Assembly (NCBI GenBank): GCA_000169395.1
Contig: AAXZ01000009.1
Coordinates: forward strand, 34,954-98,953
Origin: Rhodobacteraceae bacterium HTCC2150
GTDB taxonomy: Bacteria; Pseudomonadota; Alphaproteobacteria; Rhodobacterales; Rhodobacteraceae
Direction of reading: 5' to 3'
DNA: 64,000 bases
The position numbers and the translations under genes are program-made. Of the stretch, positions 8,935 through 17,974 are shown piece after piece (the first letter of the stretch is position 1; every line of letters begins with the position of its first letter). The notes beneath the pieces are model-generated. The model worked only from the letters and a program-made list of their open reading frames with translations, was not told the origin of the DNA and did no database searches.

Positions 8935-11595
8935 ATGGAACTCTTCTTTCTCGCACTGCTCGTCCTTATTATGGCTGGCGCACTTGGCTCTGGTTACCCA
9001 GTGGCTTTCGCATTACCTGGTTCTGCGATCATCACCATTGGGTTAGCAGCAGGTGCTGGCTATCTGTTTGACGGAAACACGGATGCCTATTTCCATTCAG
9101 GTGGCCCGCAACAATGGCTGTCAGCGGGGGTAACAAACCTTCGAGGGGTCTATTGGGAGGTTGAGCGGGATACGCTGATTGCGATCCCATTGTTCATTTT
9201 CATGGGCATCATGTTGCAGCGTTCAAAAATTGCCGAAGATCTGTTGGTGACAATGGCCCAATTATTTGGTCCAGTTCCCGGTGGATTAGGTATTTCCGTT
9301 GTTTTCGTGGGCGCACTTCTTGCAGCAACAACAGGCATCGTTGGGGCAACCGTTGTGGCCATGGGCCTGATTTCGCTGCCAGCAATGTTACGCAACAAAT
9401 ATTCACCTTCTTTGGCGACAGGCACAATTGCCGCGTCGGGTACATTGGGTCAGATTATTCCGCCATCGATCGTTTTGATTATTTTGGCGGATCAATTGGC
9501 CTCGGCCACTGACCAAGCATCCACAGCGCGCAAAGCCTTGCACAAAGAGGCAACAGGTGAACTATCTATGCCGTCAGCATTTGATGTGGCGTCAACATCG
9601 GCAGGTGAAATGTTCCTTGGGGCCTTTGTTCCAGGCATTCTGTTGGTTCTGCTGTATATGGCATACATTCTGATTTATGCGGTAATTAACCCCAAAGCGG
9701 CCCCTGCGGTGCAAAGCGATAGCAAGTTTAACCGCGCCTTTTGGGGACAAGTCGCCCTTACGCTTGTCCCACCTTTGACGCTTATTTTCCTTGTTCTGGG
9801 TTCTATCATCACTGGTGTGGCTACTGTGAACCAAGCGGGTGCGATCGGTGCGGCAGGTGCGATGATCATGGCTGGTTACAGGCTGCATGAAAATGGCGGT
9901 AAGTTAACTTATGTTCCGGCCATCTTGGGTTTGATTGCGTTGGCAATGCTGGCTTTCGTGCTGGATCGCTATGAGATGAACCTTAAGTCTATCGACACGG
10001 CCGAAGATTGGTTTGGTATCCAGCTTGGTTTGCTTGCCACACTTCTATTGATCATATCCCTGGTCTGGAGCGGCGCCCGCGTTTTACGCATTGGGAACAC
10101 CATGCATGGTGTTATGTTGGAAACGGCTAAAACCACCTCGCTGGTGTTCATCATCCTTTTGGGTGCCGCGATGCTAACAGCCGCCTTCCGTGCCTTTGGT
10201 GGCGAGGAACTGGTTCGTGATTTCCTAAATTCATTGCCGGGTGGTTTCTGGACGCAATTCATAATCGTTATGGCCGTTATTTTCATCCTTGGCTTCTTCT
10301 TGGACTTCATCGAGATCGCCGTGGTGGTTGTGCCAATTGTTGCGCCTATTTTGCTGGCAGATCCCGGCGCGAATATTACCGCCGTTTGGTTAGGTGTAAT
10401 GATCGGTCTGAATATTCAAACGTCATTCCTGACACCGCCGTTTGGATTTGCGTTATTCTATCTGCGTGGCGTTGCACCCAAAGCCGTGAAAACCATCGCG
10501 ATGTATAAGGGCGTCATTGCCTTTATTGGGTTGCAGTTGGCCGCCTTAACCATCGTTGGTCTTTATCCGCCACTGGTGAATTATTTGCCCAATCGTGTGT
10601 CGTTTTTGTCGGAAACGGCGCCCCCACCGCGCAATCCAAAATTACAACATTGTATTGAGCAATATGTTAGTGATCAGGTTGCCCTTGATGGCAATCTATC
10701 AACGACCGTGGCAAATGCTTTGAATATGGACCTTACCGTATTGCCAAAAGATTTGGCCAAAGATCTGACAAAGGGATTTGAAAGTGGAGAAACTGCTTTG
10801 ATCTCATTGCCGCGTATTTCGGAAACCGCAGCGGCCGTAAACGCCGCTGCGGATGACTATCGCCCACAACTTTCTTATGTACGTAGCATCGAAAAACAGG
10901 TGCGGGTGGTGCAGGCAGAAATCAAAGATTTGGATACGCGAATTGGTCGTTTACGTGACGAAAGTGAAAAAGCTGAACGCGATAGGTTGCAAGTGATCCG
11001 AGCTGGTTTTGCGGATGAAGTGGCGCATTTAGAAAAGGACGTTCCTGATACTTGGGTATCCGTAAACGAAGAATTTGCCACAATGACCACAGCGGAACAA
11101 AAGGCCCGTACGACATATCGACGACATGCAGACAGCGCTTGGAGTGGCCCAAATGACTTGCTGGCAATCTTAGATGGCAACACTGAATTTGCCGCCCTTG
11201 AGCAACAGCTTCGCGATCTAAAATCCTTCATTGAAACAACACCAGAAGCTGACGCTCATGAGACGGTAAACCAATTGTCCAAAGCGTTTGGTAAGGTTGA
11301 AGGTGCTGGTGACGTAAAATCCGCGTTGTCCAAGGCGCGCCGCGCCCTGAAAGACAAAAGAAACCCTGACCGTGAAAAAGCATTGGTTCAATACGACAAG
11401 GCAGTTGCCGCATATGAAGAACAAGCCCAATGGCGCAGCGAAGCGGATACTGTTTTACGACCAAAGCTTAATGCCTATCTTGAGGCCATTCGCCCAACTT
11501 TAGGCATTCGTTCGCAAGAACGCTTAAATCGTGAACAGGCGCTGTTTATGGCTGGCTGTAATGCAAAACATCGGGATATTTCACTCAACTTTTAA
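8935..11595 (+). CDS. TRAP transporter large permease (DctM-like) with long coiled-coil C-terminal tail
   Basis: An 886-residue protein. About the first 560 residues are the DctM transport domain with many membrane helices and family stretches such as FIFMGIMLQRSKIAEDLL, GALLAATTGIVGATVVAMG, SGTLGQIIPPSIVLIILADQ and FFLDFIEIAVVVVPI, including an insert between helices. The last 320 residues are soluble, charged and strongly helical (EKQVRVVQAEIKDLDTRIGR and RRALKDKRNPDREKALVQY), predicted coiled coil. Classical DctM proteins are about 430 residues, so the tail is unusual. The ribosome site AAGGACA precedes the start. It is the last gene of the TRAP operon. Confidence 0.85.
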   Translation: MELFFLALLVLIMAGALGSGYPVAFALPGSAIITIGLAAGAGYLFDGNTDAYFHSGGPQQWLSAGVTNLRGVYWEVERDTLIAIPLFIFMGIMLQRSKIAEDLLVTMAQLFGPVPGGLGISVVFVGALLAATTGIVGATVVAMGLISLPAMLRNKYSPSLATGTIAASGTLGQIIPPSIVLIILADQLASATDQASTARKALHKEATGELSMPSAFDVASTSAGEMFLGAFVPGILLVLLYMAYILIYAVINPKAAPAVQSDSKFNRAFWGQVALTLVPPLTLIFLVLGSIITGVATVNQAGAIGAAGAMIMAGYRLHENGGKLTYVPAILGLIALAMLAFVLDRYEMNLKSIDTAEDWFGIQLGLLATLLLIISLVWSGARVLRIGNTMHGVMLETAKTTSLVFIILLGAAMLTAAFRAFGGEELVRDFLNSLPGGFWTQFIIVMAVIFILGFFLDFIEIAVVVVPIVAPILLADPGANITAVWLGVMIGLNIQTSFLTPPFGFALFYLRGVAPKAVKTIAMYKGVIAFIGLQLAALTIVGLYPPLVNYLPNRVSFLSETAPPPRNPKLQHCIEQYVSDQVALDGNLSTTVANALNMDLTVLPKDLAKDLTKGFESGETALISLPRISETAAAVNAAADDYRPQLSYVRSIEKQVRVVQAEIKDLDTRIGRLRDESEKAERDRLQVIRAGFADEVAHLEKDVPDTWVSVNEEFATMTTAEQKARTTYRRHADSAWSGPNDLLAILDGNTEFAALEQQLRDLKSFIETTPEADAHETVNQLSKAFGKVEGAGDVKSALSKARRALKDKRNPDREKALVQYDKAVAAYEEQAQWRSEADTVLRPKLNAYLEAIRPTLGIRSQERLNREQALFMAGCNAKHRDISLNF

Positions 11596-11676
11596 GGCAA
11601 AGTTGAACTTATTGCAGGGTTGGTGAAACAAGCCATTGCACCAGTAGCATTTGAAACGGGCGTATTGTGGACCTGT

Positions 11677-11764
11677 CACCGGACACAACCGGATGTATCA
11701 AAATGGAAAATATTCTGAATACGTCGACCACTTGGTCAGAATTCACAATAAATTTCAATAAAGG
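11677..11764 (+). repeat. 88-base duplicate of a segment of the hypothetical gene at 5363-6010
   Basis: This segment matches 5538-5625 base for base except for about six substitutions and encodes the same PDTTGC and MENILN region. Outside it the two loci diverge. It is a gene fragment in a 277-base stretch (11596-11872) that otherwise holds no gene that I can support. Confidence 0.8.
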
Positions 11765-11872
11765 GATCGAAATCAAACCCCCGGCGCGCTTAGCGCGGGA
11801 AGAATAACTTTTGTTTAAACATGCCACAATGCGCGCTGCTACCCAAGAAAATCGCTTTCAACACCCCAAGGG

Positions 11873-12367
11873 TTAGTGACTGTGCGGTTCTTCATCCAAC
11901 GAGCCGTGAATAGCGAATTGATCCAACCCAGCGGCCCGAGGTTCGATAGTGCGAAAGCTTTCCTTAACACCTGAATCCGTCAATTCGCGTGCAACGGTCA
12001 CCAATGTGTTGGCATCATGTTCGTCGCAAAGCTCGGCCATATGCTGAAGCTCGTCCAGCGCAACTTGTGACGCCGCTTCAATTGATGGAGCGCCGTACAT
12101 TTGGACAAAATGTTGTGCCAAGTTTTTGACAAGCGCATCCAATTCAAAAGGCTCGATTTGCGTGACTGCAACAAAGGTGACGCGCCCGAATGTTTCGCCG
12201 CCAAGCCATCCGTTTGAAAACGCCTGACGTGCTTTGCCCGTCAAATCACCTTCGGTCCAGTTTGAGAATTCAAAACCACCTGACAGGCACCATTCGCCGG
12301 TGCGCGCTGGCGAGTGAAAAACGTTCATGTCACTTTCATCAAAGTGGATTGCGCGTGCTAATTTCAT
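11873..12367 (-). CDS. DUF6505 family protein
   Basis: A 164-residue cytoplasmic protein resembling the DUF6505 family, of unknown function, found with formate dehydrogenase and Mrp genes in related bacteria. It opens MKLARAIHFDESDMNVFHSPA, contains GEWCLSGGFEFSNW and a helical region rich in Asp and His (MAELCDEHDANTLVTVARE), and ends in a His/Glu tail. No signal peptide or membrane segment is visible. It lies four bases after the ligase-like gene on the same strand and is the last gene of a four-gene minus-strand operon. The family name comes from memory of this context and is less certain than the gene itself. Confidence 0.65.
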   Translation of the reverse strand: MKLARAIHFDESDMNVFHSPARTGEWCLSGGFEFSNWTEGDLTGKARQAFSNGWLGGETFGRVTFVAVTQIEPFELDALVKNLAQHFVQMYGAPSIEAASQVALDELQHMAELCDEHDANTLVTVARELTDSGVKESFRTIEPRAAGLDQFAIHGSLDEEPHSH

Positions 12368-12371
12368 GAGT

Positions 12372-13073
12372 TTACTCTTCCAGCAAATGTGTAAGCGGGA
12401 TTAAATGTGTATCAGTTTCATCGCGAAGCAACATGCCGAAACGTTCGTCGATCCCAAGGAACGTACCCTTAAGGCCCTTCATCGCGACGTTTTCGCCGAC
12501 ACCATGCGCCAGCCCGCGCCAGTCACGGTGTAACGAGGTTACGCCACCATCCGTCCACGTGTTTATGCCGACCAAGGAATGCTTGATCCATGATTCAAGT
12601 AAATCAACCGCGTTAACATCCGCACATCCTTCGGCATAAAGTGCCGTTTGATCGGGTTGATCGCCGGTATCGTCGCTGTCGGGCCAAAGGGGTAATTCTA
12701 GGCCTATGACGATCCAATCCGGTTCAACCAATGGATCGTTTCCCGAAGCCGCAGCACGAAGCTTGCCGCAATTTGCGCCATTAATCATCAAAGCACCGTT
12801 CCAATTAAGATGAACAGCCACCTCGGGAGGGGCTAATGCACCTAAAGCATTTTGAAAGCCAACCCCACACAAAGGAAGCATCGCCATGGCGTCTTGTAGC
12901 GAAACATCAGGCGCAAAAACGACTGAGGCCCGTAAGGTGTGTGCGCCCAAATTATAGACAACCAATCCAGCGTCACAGCCGCGCAACGCCTCGGCACAGG
13001 CTTTGTCAAAGGGGTCAATCGTGCCTTCGACGGCTAATCCGCTAAAAAGGGGGGGAAAGCTGGGTGTTGTCAT
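12372..13073 (-). CDS. Biotin/lipoate A/B protein ligase-like protein (DUF4444 C terminus)
   Basis: A 233-residue protein with the lipoate/biotin ligase fold. The catalytic-type region runs from about residue 40 to 170 and includes VHLNWNGALMINGANCGKLR, which corresponds to the acyl-AMP/Lys-containing loop, and the ending FLGIDERFGMLLRDETDTHLIPLTHLLEE fits the DUF4444 domain. Its start overlaps the Mrp stop by four bases. It may attach lipoate or biotin to a partner protein or may be a non-catalytic relative; the first is suggested only by fold. The context with an Fe-S carrier and formate dehydrogenase hints at a cofactor-assembly role. Confidence 0.7.
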   Translation of the reverse strand: MTTPSFPPLFSGLAVEGTIDPFDKACAEALRGCDAGLVVYNLGAHTLRASVVFAPDVSLQDAMAMLPLCGVGFQNALGALAPPEVAVHLNWNGALMINGANCGKLRAAASGNDPLVEPDWIVIGLELPLWPDSDDTGDQPDQTALYAEGCADVNAVDLLESWIKHSLVGINTWTDGGVTSLHRDWRGLAHGVGENVAMKGLKGTFLGIDERFGMLLRDETDTHLIPLTHLLEE

Positions 13074-14125
13074 GCTTTTCCTGCATCAATAAGGGCCTTG
13101 GCAACCGTGCGGAATGCCTGTGCCTGAGCGGATTCAGGTTTGGAAACTACAATTGGTGCGCCGCCATCCGCCGCGAGACGAATATCAAGATGCAACGGAA
13201 TTTCGGCCAAAAGTGGTACGCCAAGTTTTTCAGCCTCTGAAACGACGCCGCCGTGGCCAAAGACATGTTCTTCGTGCCCACATTGCGAACAAATATGCGT
13301 GCTCATGTTTTCGATCATGCCAATAATGGGCGTGCCCAATTGGTTAAACATATCAATGCCTTTGCGTGCATCCAAAAGCGCTACGTCTTGGGGCGTGGAC
13401 ACAATCACAGCACCATCCAAGTGCGCCTTTTGAGCCAATGTCATTTGAACGTCACCAGTGCCCGGTGGCAGATCAACAATCAATACATCCAAAGCACCCC
13501 ATTGAACCTGCGTCAGCATTTGCTGCAAGGCACCCATCAGCATAGGGCCACGCCAAACAACCGCTTGGTCATCGTTGGTCATAAGACCGATAGACATCAT
13601 CGTCACGCCAAAGTTTCGCAAGGGTAAGATAAGTTTGCCGTCAGGGCTTTGGGGTCGTCCTGAAACACCCAACATGCGGGGTTGGGATGGGCCATAAACA
13701 TCAGCATCCAAGATGCCAACGCGACGACCTTCTGCCGCCAATGCACAGGCCAGATTTGAGGCGACTGTGGATTTGCCAACACCGCCTTTGCCCGATGCTA
13801 CGGCAATAATGCGATCAATGCCGGGAATTTTTTCTGGCCCAGAGGGTGCGGCTTTTTTAGCAAGGCCAAGGTCAGGCGGTGGGGCTTGAGTTGAATGCGC
13901 GGTCATCACAATGGAAACGGATGTGGCACCAAGTTCTGACAGCGCCGCTTCGGCCTCGGCTTTGGCTGGCTCAAACGGGGCAGGGGCGTCAACTTCCATA
14001 ACGAACCGCACAGCACCATCCTCGACGTTCAATGCGCGGACCAGTCCGGCTTCGACCATATCAACACCAGAGGGTGCTTTGATTTTCTTAAGGCACGTCA
14101 GCACACTTTCTCGTGTTAGGCTCAT
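13070..14125 (-). CDS. Mrp/NBP35 (ApbC) family iron-sulfur cluster carrier ATPase
   Basis: A 351-residue P-loop ATPase that binds and transfers [4Fe-4S] clusters. An N-terminal MIP18-like domain (residues 1-80) precedes the ATPase with the deviant Walker A GKGGVGKSTVASN, then DADVYGPSQPRMLG, VDLPPGTGDVQM and the cluster-binding CSQCGHEEH region. The ATG at 14125 is chosen because homologues begin MSLTRE and it lies one base after the DUF6494 stop; the open frame extends 15 codons further. The setting beside a formate dehydrogenase with at least five Fe-S clusters fits a maturation role. The family call is secure; a dedicated client is inference. Confidence 0.9.
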   Translation of the reverse strand: MSLTRESVLTCLKKIKAPSGVDMVEAGLVRALNVEDGAVRFVMEVDAPAPFEPAKAEAEAALSELGATSVSIVMTAHSTQAPPPDLGLAKKAAPSGPEKIPGIDRIIAVASGKGGVGKSTVASNLACALAAEGRRVGILDADVYGPSQPRMLGVSGRPQSPDGKLILPLRNFGVTMMSIGLMTNDDQAVVWRGPMLMGALQQMLTQVQWGALDVLIVDLPPGTGDVQMTLAQKAHLDGAVIVSTPQDVALLDARKGIDMFNQLGTPIIGMIENMSTHICSQCGHEEHVFGHGGVVSEAEKLGVPLLAEIPLHLDIRLAADGGAPIVVSKPESAQAQAFRTVAKALIDAGKA

Positions 14126-14126
14126 T

Positions 14127-14318
14127 TTAGGAACCTTCAATCGTGCCAGTGACGACATGTTCAAGTTCAATGCCGTCGATTGTCAAAACCATTTTGGCCT
14201 CAAAGCTTTTGCCCGCGGTATCGCCCGCGTTGCGCATCGCCTCTTCAATCGCTTGTTGGGATGTAACCCCGACTTGCTTTAGAAATTTACGCATCGACAT
14301 GTTTTGATCATCGCTCAT
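14127..14318 (-). CDS. DUF6494 family small protein
   Basis: A 63-residue cytoplasmic protein. It opens MSDDQNMSMRKFLKQVGVTS, has a central helix QQAIEEAMRNAG and ends in two predicted strands with MVLTIDGIELEHVVTGTIEG. It matches the small DUF6494 family that accompanies Mrp in many alphaproteobacteria. It is the first gene of the minus-strand operon, separated from Mrp by one base. Function unknown; an accessory to Fe-S carrier function is a guess from linkage. Confidence 0.7.
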   Translation of the reverse strand: MSDDQNMSMRKFLKQVGVTSQQAIEEAMRNAGDTAGKSFEAKMVLTIDGIELEHVVTGTIEGS

Positions 14319-14413
14319 GATTGAAACCCTTGGTTATTTGAAATTGTTGACGTTTTCATCCTAGCGGCTGTAAGTTGATATGCAACTGGATGAGTTGGGG
14401 TGAGGTGTTTTAG

Positions 14414-15148
14414 ATGTTCAAAAAACTGACGCTGGCTTGCTTTTCGGTTGCCGTTTTCTCTTGGCCGGTTTTGGCACAGGATAAGACTTTCAGCCTTCAA
14501 ACACCCGATGTATTGACTGACAGCGGCTTTATTAAGCATCTGTTGCCAAGGTTTTCCTTGAAGACAGGCATTCGGATTAAACCGATTACTGGGGCTGGCG
14601 ACGCGGCGTTTGGTGATAAAGGTGTGCCGGTTTTTACGCAGGGCGATACGGTCTGGCATTTTGATGCAAACAAAGGCCCAATGACTGATGTTTTTGAGGC
14701 ATGGCTTTTGTCTGACATTGGCAAACGCACTATTGAGGCATTTAAGCCTGACGGAACGCCAATGTTCAGTGCTGATGTAAGCATTCAAGAAACCACCGAA
14801 GTTGCCGCGATTACTGGTGATGCCGTAATGGGCGAGGCCGTCGGTTTGAAAAAATGTGGGCGTTGCCATGTGGTTAACGACACCAATCGAATGAAGGCAA
14901 TTGGGTCGACGCCGTCTTTCGCATTGTTGCGCGGATTTGACGATTGGCAAAATCGATTTGAGGCATTTTATGTGTTGAAGCCGCATCCAGCCTTTACACA
15001 AGTTAAAGACGTCACTGATCCTTTTGCCAGCCATCTGCCCTCGCCAATTGCGCCGATCGAGGTGACGCTTGAAGAGATTGAAGCGATCACAGCCTATGTC
15101 GCGACAATCGCGCCAGCCGACCTTGGGGCGCCTATTCAAAGTCAGTGA
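14414..15148 (+). CDS. Exported protein: TupA-like lobe fused to mono-haem cytochrome c
   Basis: A 244-residue exported protein with a signal peptide ending near VLAQ. Residues about 25-125 resemble a shortened tungstate-binding protein: the pattern DSGFIKHLLPRFSLKTGI parallels NSGLSDILLPEILADTGL of the TupA encoded at 25936-26739, and DIGKRTIEAFKPDGTPMF parallels the TupA C terminus AAELLINGYEIGGQPLF. Residues about 150-240 carry one haem c site (KCGRCH) and a cytochrome-like ending. The shared pattern is what I see; a role in electron transfer from formate dehydrogenase or in metal sensing is inference. It converges on the polyferredoxin gene with a seven-base overlap. Confidence 0.72.
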   Translation: MFKKLTLACFSVAVFSWPVLAQDKTFSLQTPDVLTDSGFIKHLLPRFSLKTGIRIKPITGAGDAAFGDKGVPVFTQGDTVWHFDANKGPMTDVFEAWLLSDIGKRTIEAFKPDGTPMFSADVSIQETTEVAAITGDAVMGEAVGLKKCGRCHVVNDTNRMKAIGSTPSFALLRGFDDWQNRFEAFYVLKPHPAFTQVKDVTDPFASHLPSPIAPIEVTLEEIEAITAYVATIAPADLGAPIQSQ

Positions 15149-17088
15149 TCCTTGCGTTTTGAAAAGTAATCTTCTGACGTGCGCACGCGGGGTCTTTCGC
15201 CACTTTGGAAGGGATTATCATCGGAATGATATTGCGCCTGAATTCGGCAATTGTCACACATCTGGATCATTCTTGCGGCATCTGACGTGGCAAACATTGA
15301 ATGCGTTCCAGCCAGCTTTTCCGTGATTTTTTCCACCGTTGATTTGACGCCAAATAAGGCCCCACATTCGACGCATGGAAACGGCTCTTCTTCATGGACA
15401 ACACGTTGAGAAAGAACAGTGTCCGTCAAGTCCATCTGTGGTGCCAATGTGATGGCATTTTCAGGGCAGATATTGCTGCATAAACCGCATTGTAAACAGG
15501 CGTCTTCTTGGAACCTTAGCTGGGGCATGTCTGGGTTATCCGCCAATGCACCTGAGGGGCAAAGCGACACGCACGATAGACACAACGTGCAAGATTCCTT
15601 ATCGACTACGACCGCACCATAAGGGGCGCCTTCGGGCAATGAGATGATCGTTTCATCGGGGTTAAGTGTTTTGGCGGCAAGGCGTGTAACCTGTCTGCGG
15701 CTGCCAAGTGGTAAGATCGGATCACACGAAATCGGGTGGGAAAGTTCCTCACTTAACAATTCACATAAGGCATCCGGATCGGCAGGTTGTAACAATGAAA
15801 CGCTGTTATTTCCTGCAAGGGCAACGGCAATTTCTGTTTGATTTTCAACAACATCAAGATCGGTTTTCGGAGAAATCAGAATGTCGACATGACTGAAGCC
15901 ACAGGCCAGCGCGGCCAATGCTTCGGCATGACCAAAGCCAGAAAGGGCGTCCACCTCAAGCGGGATCACATTCGCAGGCAATCCGCACCCGAAACGTGCC
16001 GCAAGTGAAATCATTTCCATGCCATGATCGGCGTCATGTACCAGCAATCGCGCGTCTTGGCCGCCTGCTTTGCGGTACGTTGAGGCAAGCAATGAAAGCC
16101 TTTGAAATACGGTTTCCACGGGCGGCGCATCATAGCTGATTGCACCCGATGGGCATACAGCAGAACAGGCGCCACAGCCTGCACAAATCATGGGATCAAT
16201 TGCTACGTGTTCGCCCGCTGAAACAATGGCACCTGTTGGGCATACATTAAGGCAGTTTGAACAGGCCGGTTGCTCGGCTCGGCTGTGGGCGCACATGCTT
16301 TCCTCAAGCCGAACATATAGGGGTTTTTCGAACGTACCGATCATTTGGGACGCTTCTAAAACGGCCTTGTCGACCGAAGGTTGATGCTTGGGATCTGCGC
16401 GCAAATAACCTTCGCGTTTTTCGGGGGCAGGGAACAAGGCGGCTCCACCTGTCAGGTCCAAGATAATATCGCAATCCGACAACGCGTTTTCTTGCATTTC
16501 ACCCAATTGAAAGGAACCGCGCCCGCCAGTAAGAGGTTGCTGTAATCTTGAGAATTTTACCGAAAAACCGCCAAGTGCGCCGGTTGCGCTGTGGATGGTG
16601 CCAACAGCACAATCAAAACGGCGATCAAGTGAGATTTCCTCGGCATCGGCAAGTACAACCGTTACAGCCAAGGTTTCGCATAATTGACCCGCGGCTTCTA
16701 TTGCTGTTGCGTTGCCCAAAATTAGGCATGTTCCTTCTGAAATTACATCGACAGACCTGCCCATGGCCAACGGCATCACGGCCTCGGCGGCCAAAGCGGC
16801 CATTTTTGGGGCCGTGTTCCCGTCACCCCAGCCTGCACGATCACGAAGGTCGACAAAACCGGGCGTATCCGCGCCTATTTCCTCGGCAAGATCAGTAAAA
16901 CATTGGCGCTCTTGTTGGCAGGCAATAATCGCGTTGCCCTCGGCAATTTCTTTCGCGGCATCGTTCAGTTGATCCTGACAAAGGCTGGTGAAAACTTTGG
17001 AACAAGCAAGTCCGGATCCGTTTGAAATGGCGTCAGCATCTAATGTTTGACTGCCCAAGCAATCACATAAAATTAGCTTTTTCGCCAT
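15142..17088 (-). CDS. Large 4Fe-4S polyferredoxin of the formate dehydrogenase locus
   Basis: A 648-residue cytoplasmic iron-sulfur protein. Two pairs of ferredoxin-type motifs are clear: CSNCLNVCP with CAGCGACSAVCP in the middle, and CTLCLSCVSLCP with CLQCGLCSNICP near the C terminus, enough for four [4Fe-4S] clusters. A further CVECGALFG and MCDNC close the protein. The N-terminal third (ILCDCLGSQTLD and later repeats) is poorly typed. The ATG at 17088 follows a GGGA tract and is preferred over an ATG 19 codons upstream. It is divergent from the DUF3305 gene and conserved in this type of formate dehydrogenase cluster. Probable role: electron relay to an unknown soluble partner. Confidence 0.78.
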   Translation of the reverse strand: MAKKLILCDCLGSQTLDADAISNGSGLACSKVFTSLCQDQLNDAAKEIAEGNAIIACQQERQCFTDLAEEIGADTPGFVDLRDRAGWGDGNTAPKMAALAAEAVMPLAMGRSVDVISEGTCLILGNATAIEAAGQLCETLAVTVVLADAEEISLDRRFDCAVGTIHSATGALGGFSVKFSRLQQPLTGGRGSFQLGEMQENALSDCDIILDLTGGAALFPAPEKREGYLRADPKHQPSVDKAVLEASQMIGTFEKPLYVRLEESMCAHSRAEQPACSNCLNVCPTGAIVSAGEHVAIDPMICAGCGACSAVCPSGAISYDAPPVETVFQRLSLLASTYRKAGGQDARLLVHDADHGMEMISLAARFGCGLPANVIPLEVDALSGFGHAEALAALACGFSHVDILISPKTDLDVVENQTEIAVALAGNNSVSLLQPADPDALCELLSEELSHPISCDPILPLGSRRQVTRLAAKTLNPDETIISLPEGAPYGAVVVDKESCTLCLSCVSLCPSGALADNPDMPQLRFQEDACLQCGLCSNICPENAITLAPQMDLTDTVLSQRVVHEEEPFPCVECGALFGVKSTVEKITEKLAGTHSMFATSDAARMIQMCDNCRIQAQYHSDDNPFQSGERPRVRTSEDYFSKRKDH

Positions 17089-17407
17089 TTGCATTTTCCC
17101 TTGCAGTTGCCTGTTTGTTGCCTGATCGCACCTTGCGCAGAGCAACTTGAATTGTTTTTTCCCGCACGTAAACCGAAATTAAATTTATTCTGAGTCGAAT
17201 CCTGATTGTTGTGGATCATTTTCCATAAGCATTCAAATAATCCAATTTTTGATTATTGTTGTAATCTCTTTTTTTTATTGACGCTATTGCGCTTGGACGT
17301 TGCGTTGTTGGACAATTTTGGTAATGCGACTAAGGTCTTAATTTATAAAGCTTTGAGAATGGGCATTTTTCGCCTAAACTTACTCCACGTCATTAAAGAA
17401 TCTGGGA
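17089..17407. other. Divergent intergenic region of the formate dehydrogenase locus
   Basis: About 320 AT-rich bases between the leftward polyferredoxin and the rightward DUF3305 gene. It should hold the promoters for both. A T-rich run at about 17270-17277 is visible, but I find no confident operator or riboswitch. Confidence 0.4.
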
Positions 17408-17974
17408 GTGTCAATAATTCTGCCTTGTTCGAAATCCATTTCGATGCCTTTGGGGATAGTGATCCGAAGAGAGCCCGGTGTTACGCGGTGGGCCAAGTAT
17501 GTTTGGAAGGCGACTGACGTTTTACCTGGGGCAAATGACGCTGAATGGAAAGAGTTGCGCCGTGATGGCGAAACCGTTGAATTTCACGCTACAACTTTAA
17601 CGCTAGAACTATTTCGTACCGATACCGAGGCATATTTGCATGGCCTGTCAGCACAGGTGCCTGCGATTTATGTTGTGATGCGCGCAAGTGAGGATGAAAA
17701 TCCTTTGCAAGTGCTTTTGGCCACGGCATCCCCTTATGAGGCGCAAGACTATGCCGATACGGGTGAGGAGCTGGTTGAAAAGGTTCCGATGCCAGCAGGG
17801 CTGGTTGCTTGGATTCGTGATTTTGTCGAATTGCACCATGAGGACGAAGTTTTCATTAAGCGGCGGCGCAATAAGGCACGGATTGATCTTAAAGAAGACG
17901 GAATTGGCGACGCACGAATTCGCCAAGCTTCTGATGTATATCGCGCCCCTTCTCGTAAGGAGACGGTTCATTGA
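17408..17974 (+). CDS. DUF3305 domain protein
   Basis: A 188-residue cytoplasmic protein of the DUF3305 family, always found with formate dehydrogenase genes in proteobacteria. Characteristic stretches are MPLGIVIRREPGVTRWAKY near residue 13 and FHATTLTLELFRTDTEAYLH. The start is uncertain: a GTG at 17408 opens the frame, and an ATG twelve codons on is possible. It overlaps the next gene by four bases. Its function is unknown; by linkage it probably helps formate dehydrogenase assembly. Confidence 0.8.
   Translation: MSIILPCSKSISMPLGIVIRREPGVTRWAKYVWKATDVLPGANDAEWKELRRDGETVEFHATTLTLELFRTDTEAYLHGLSAQVPAIYVVMRASEDENPLQVLLATASPYEAQDYADTGEELVEKVPMPAGLVAWIRDFVELHHEDEVFIKRRRNKARIDLKEDGIGDARIRQASDVYRAPSRKETVH

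Noticed and set aside
14315..15139. Long antisense frame opposite the cytochrome fusion gene
   Set aside because: The sense frame has a signal peptide, a haem motif and family-like segments; the antisense product has none.
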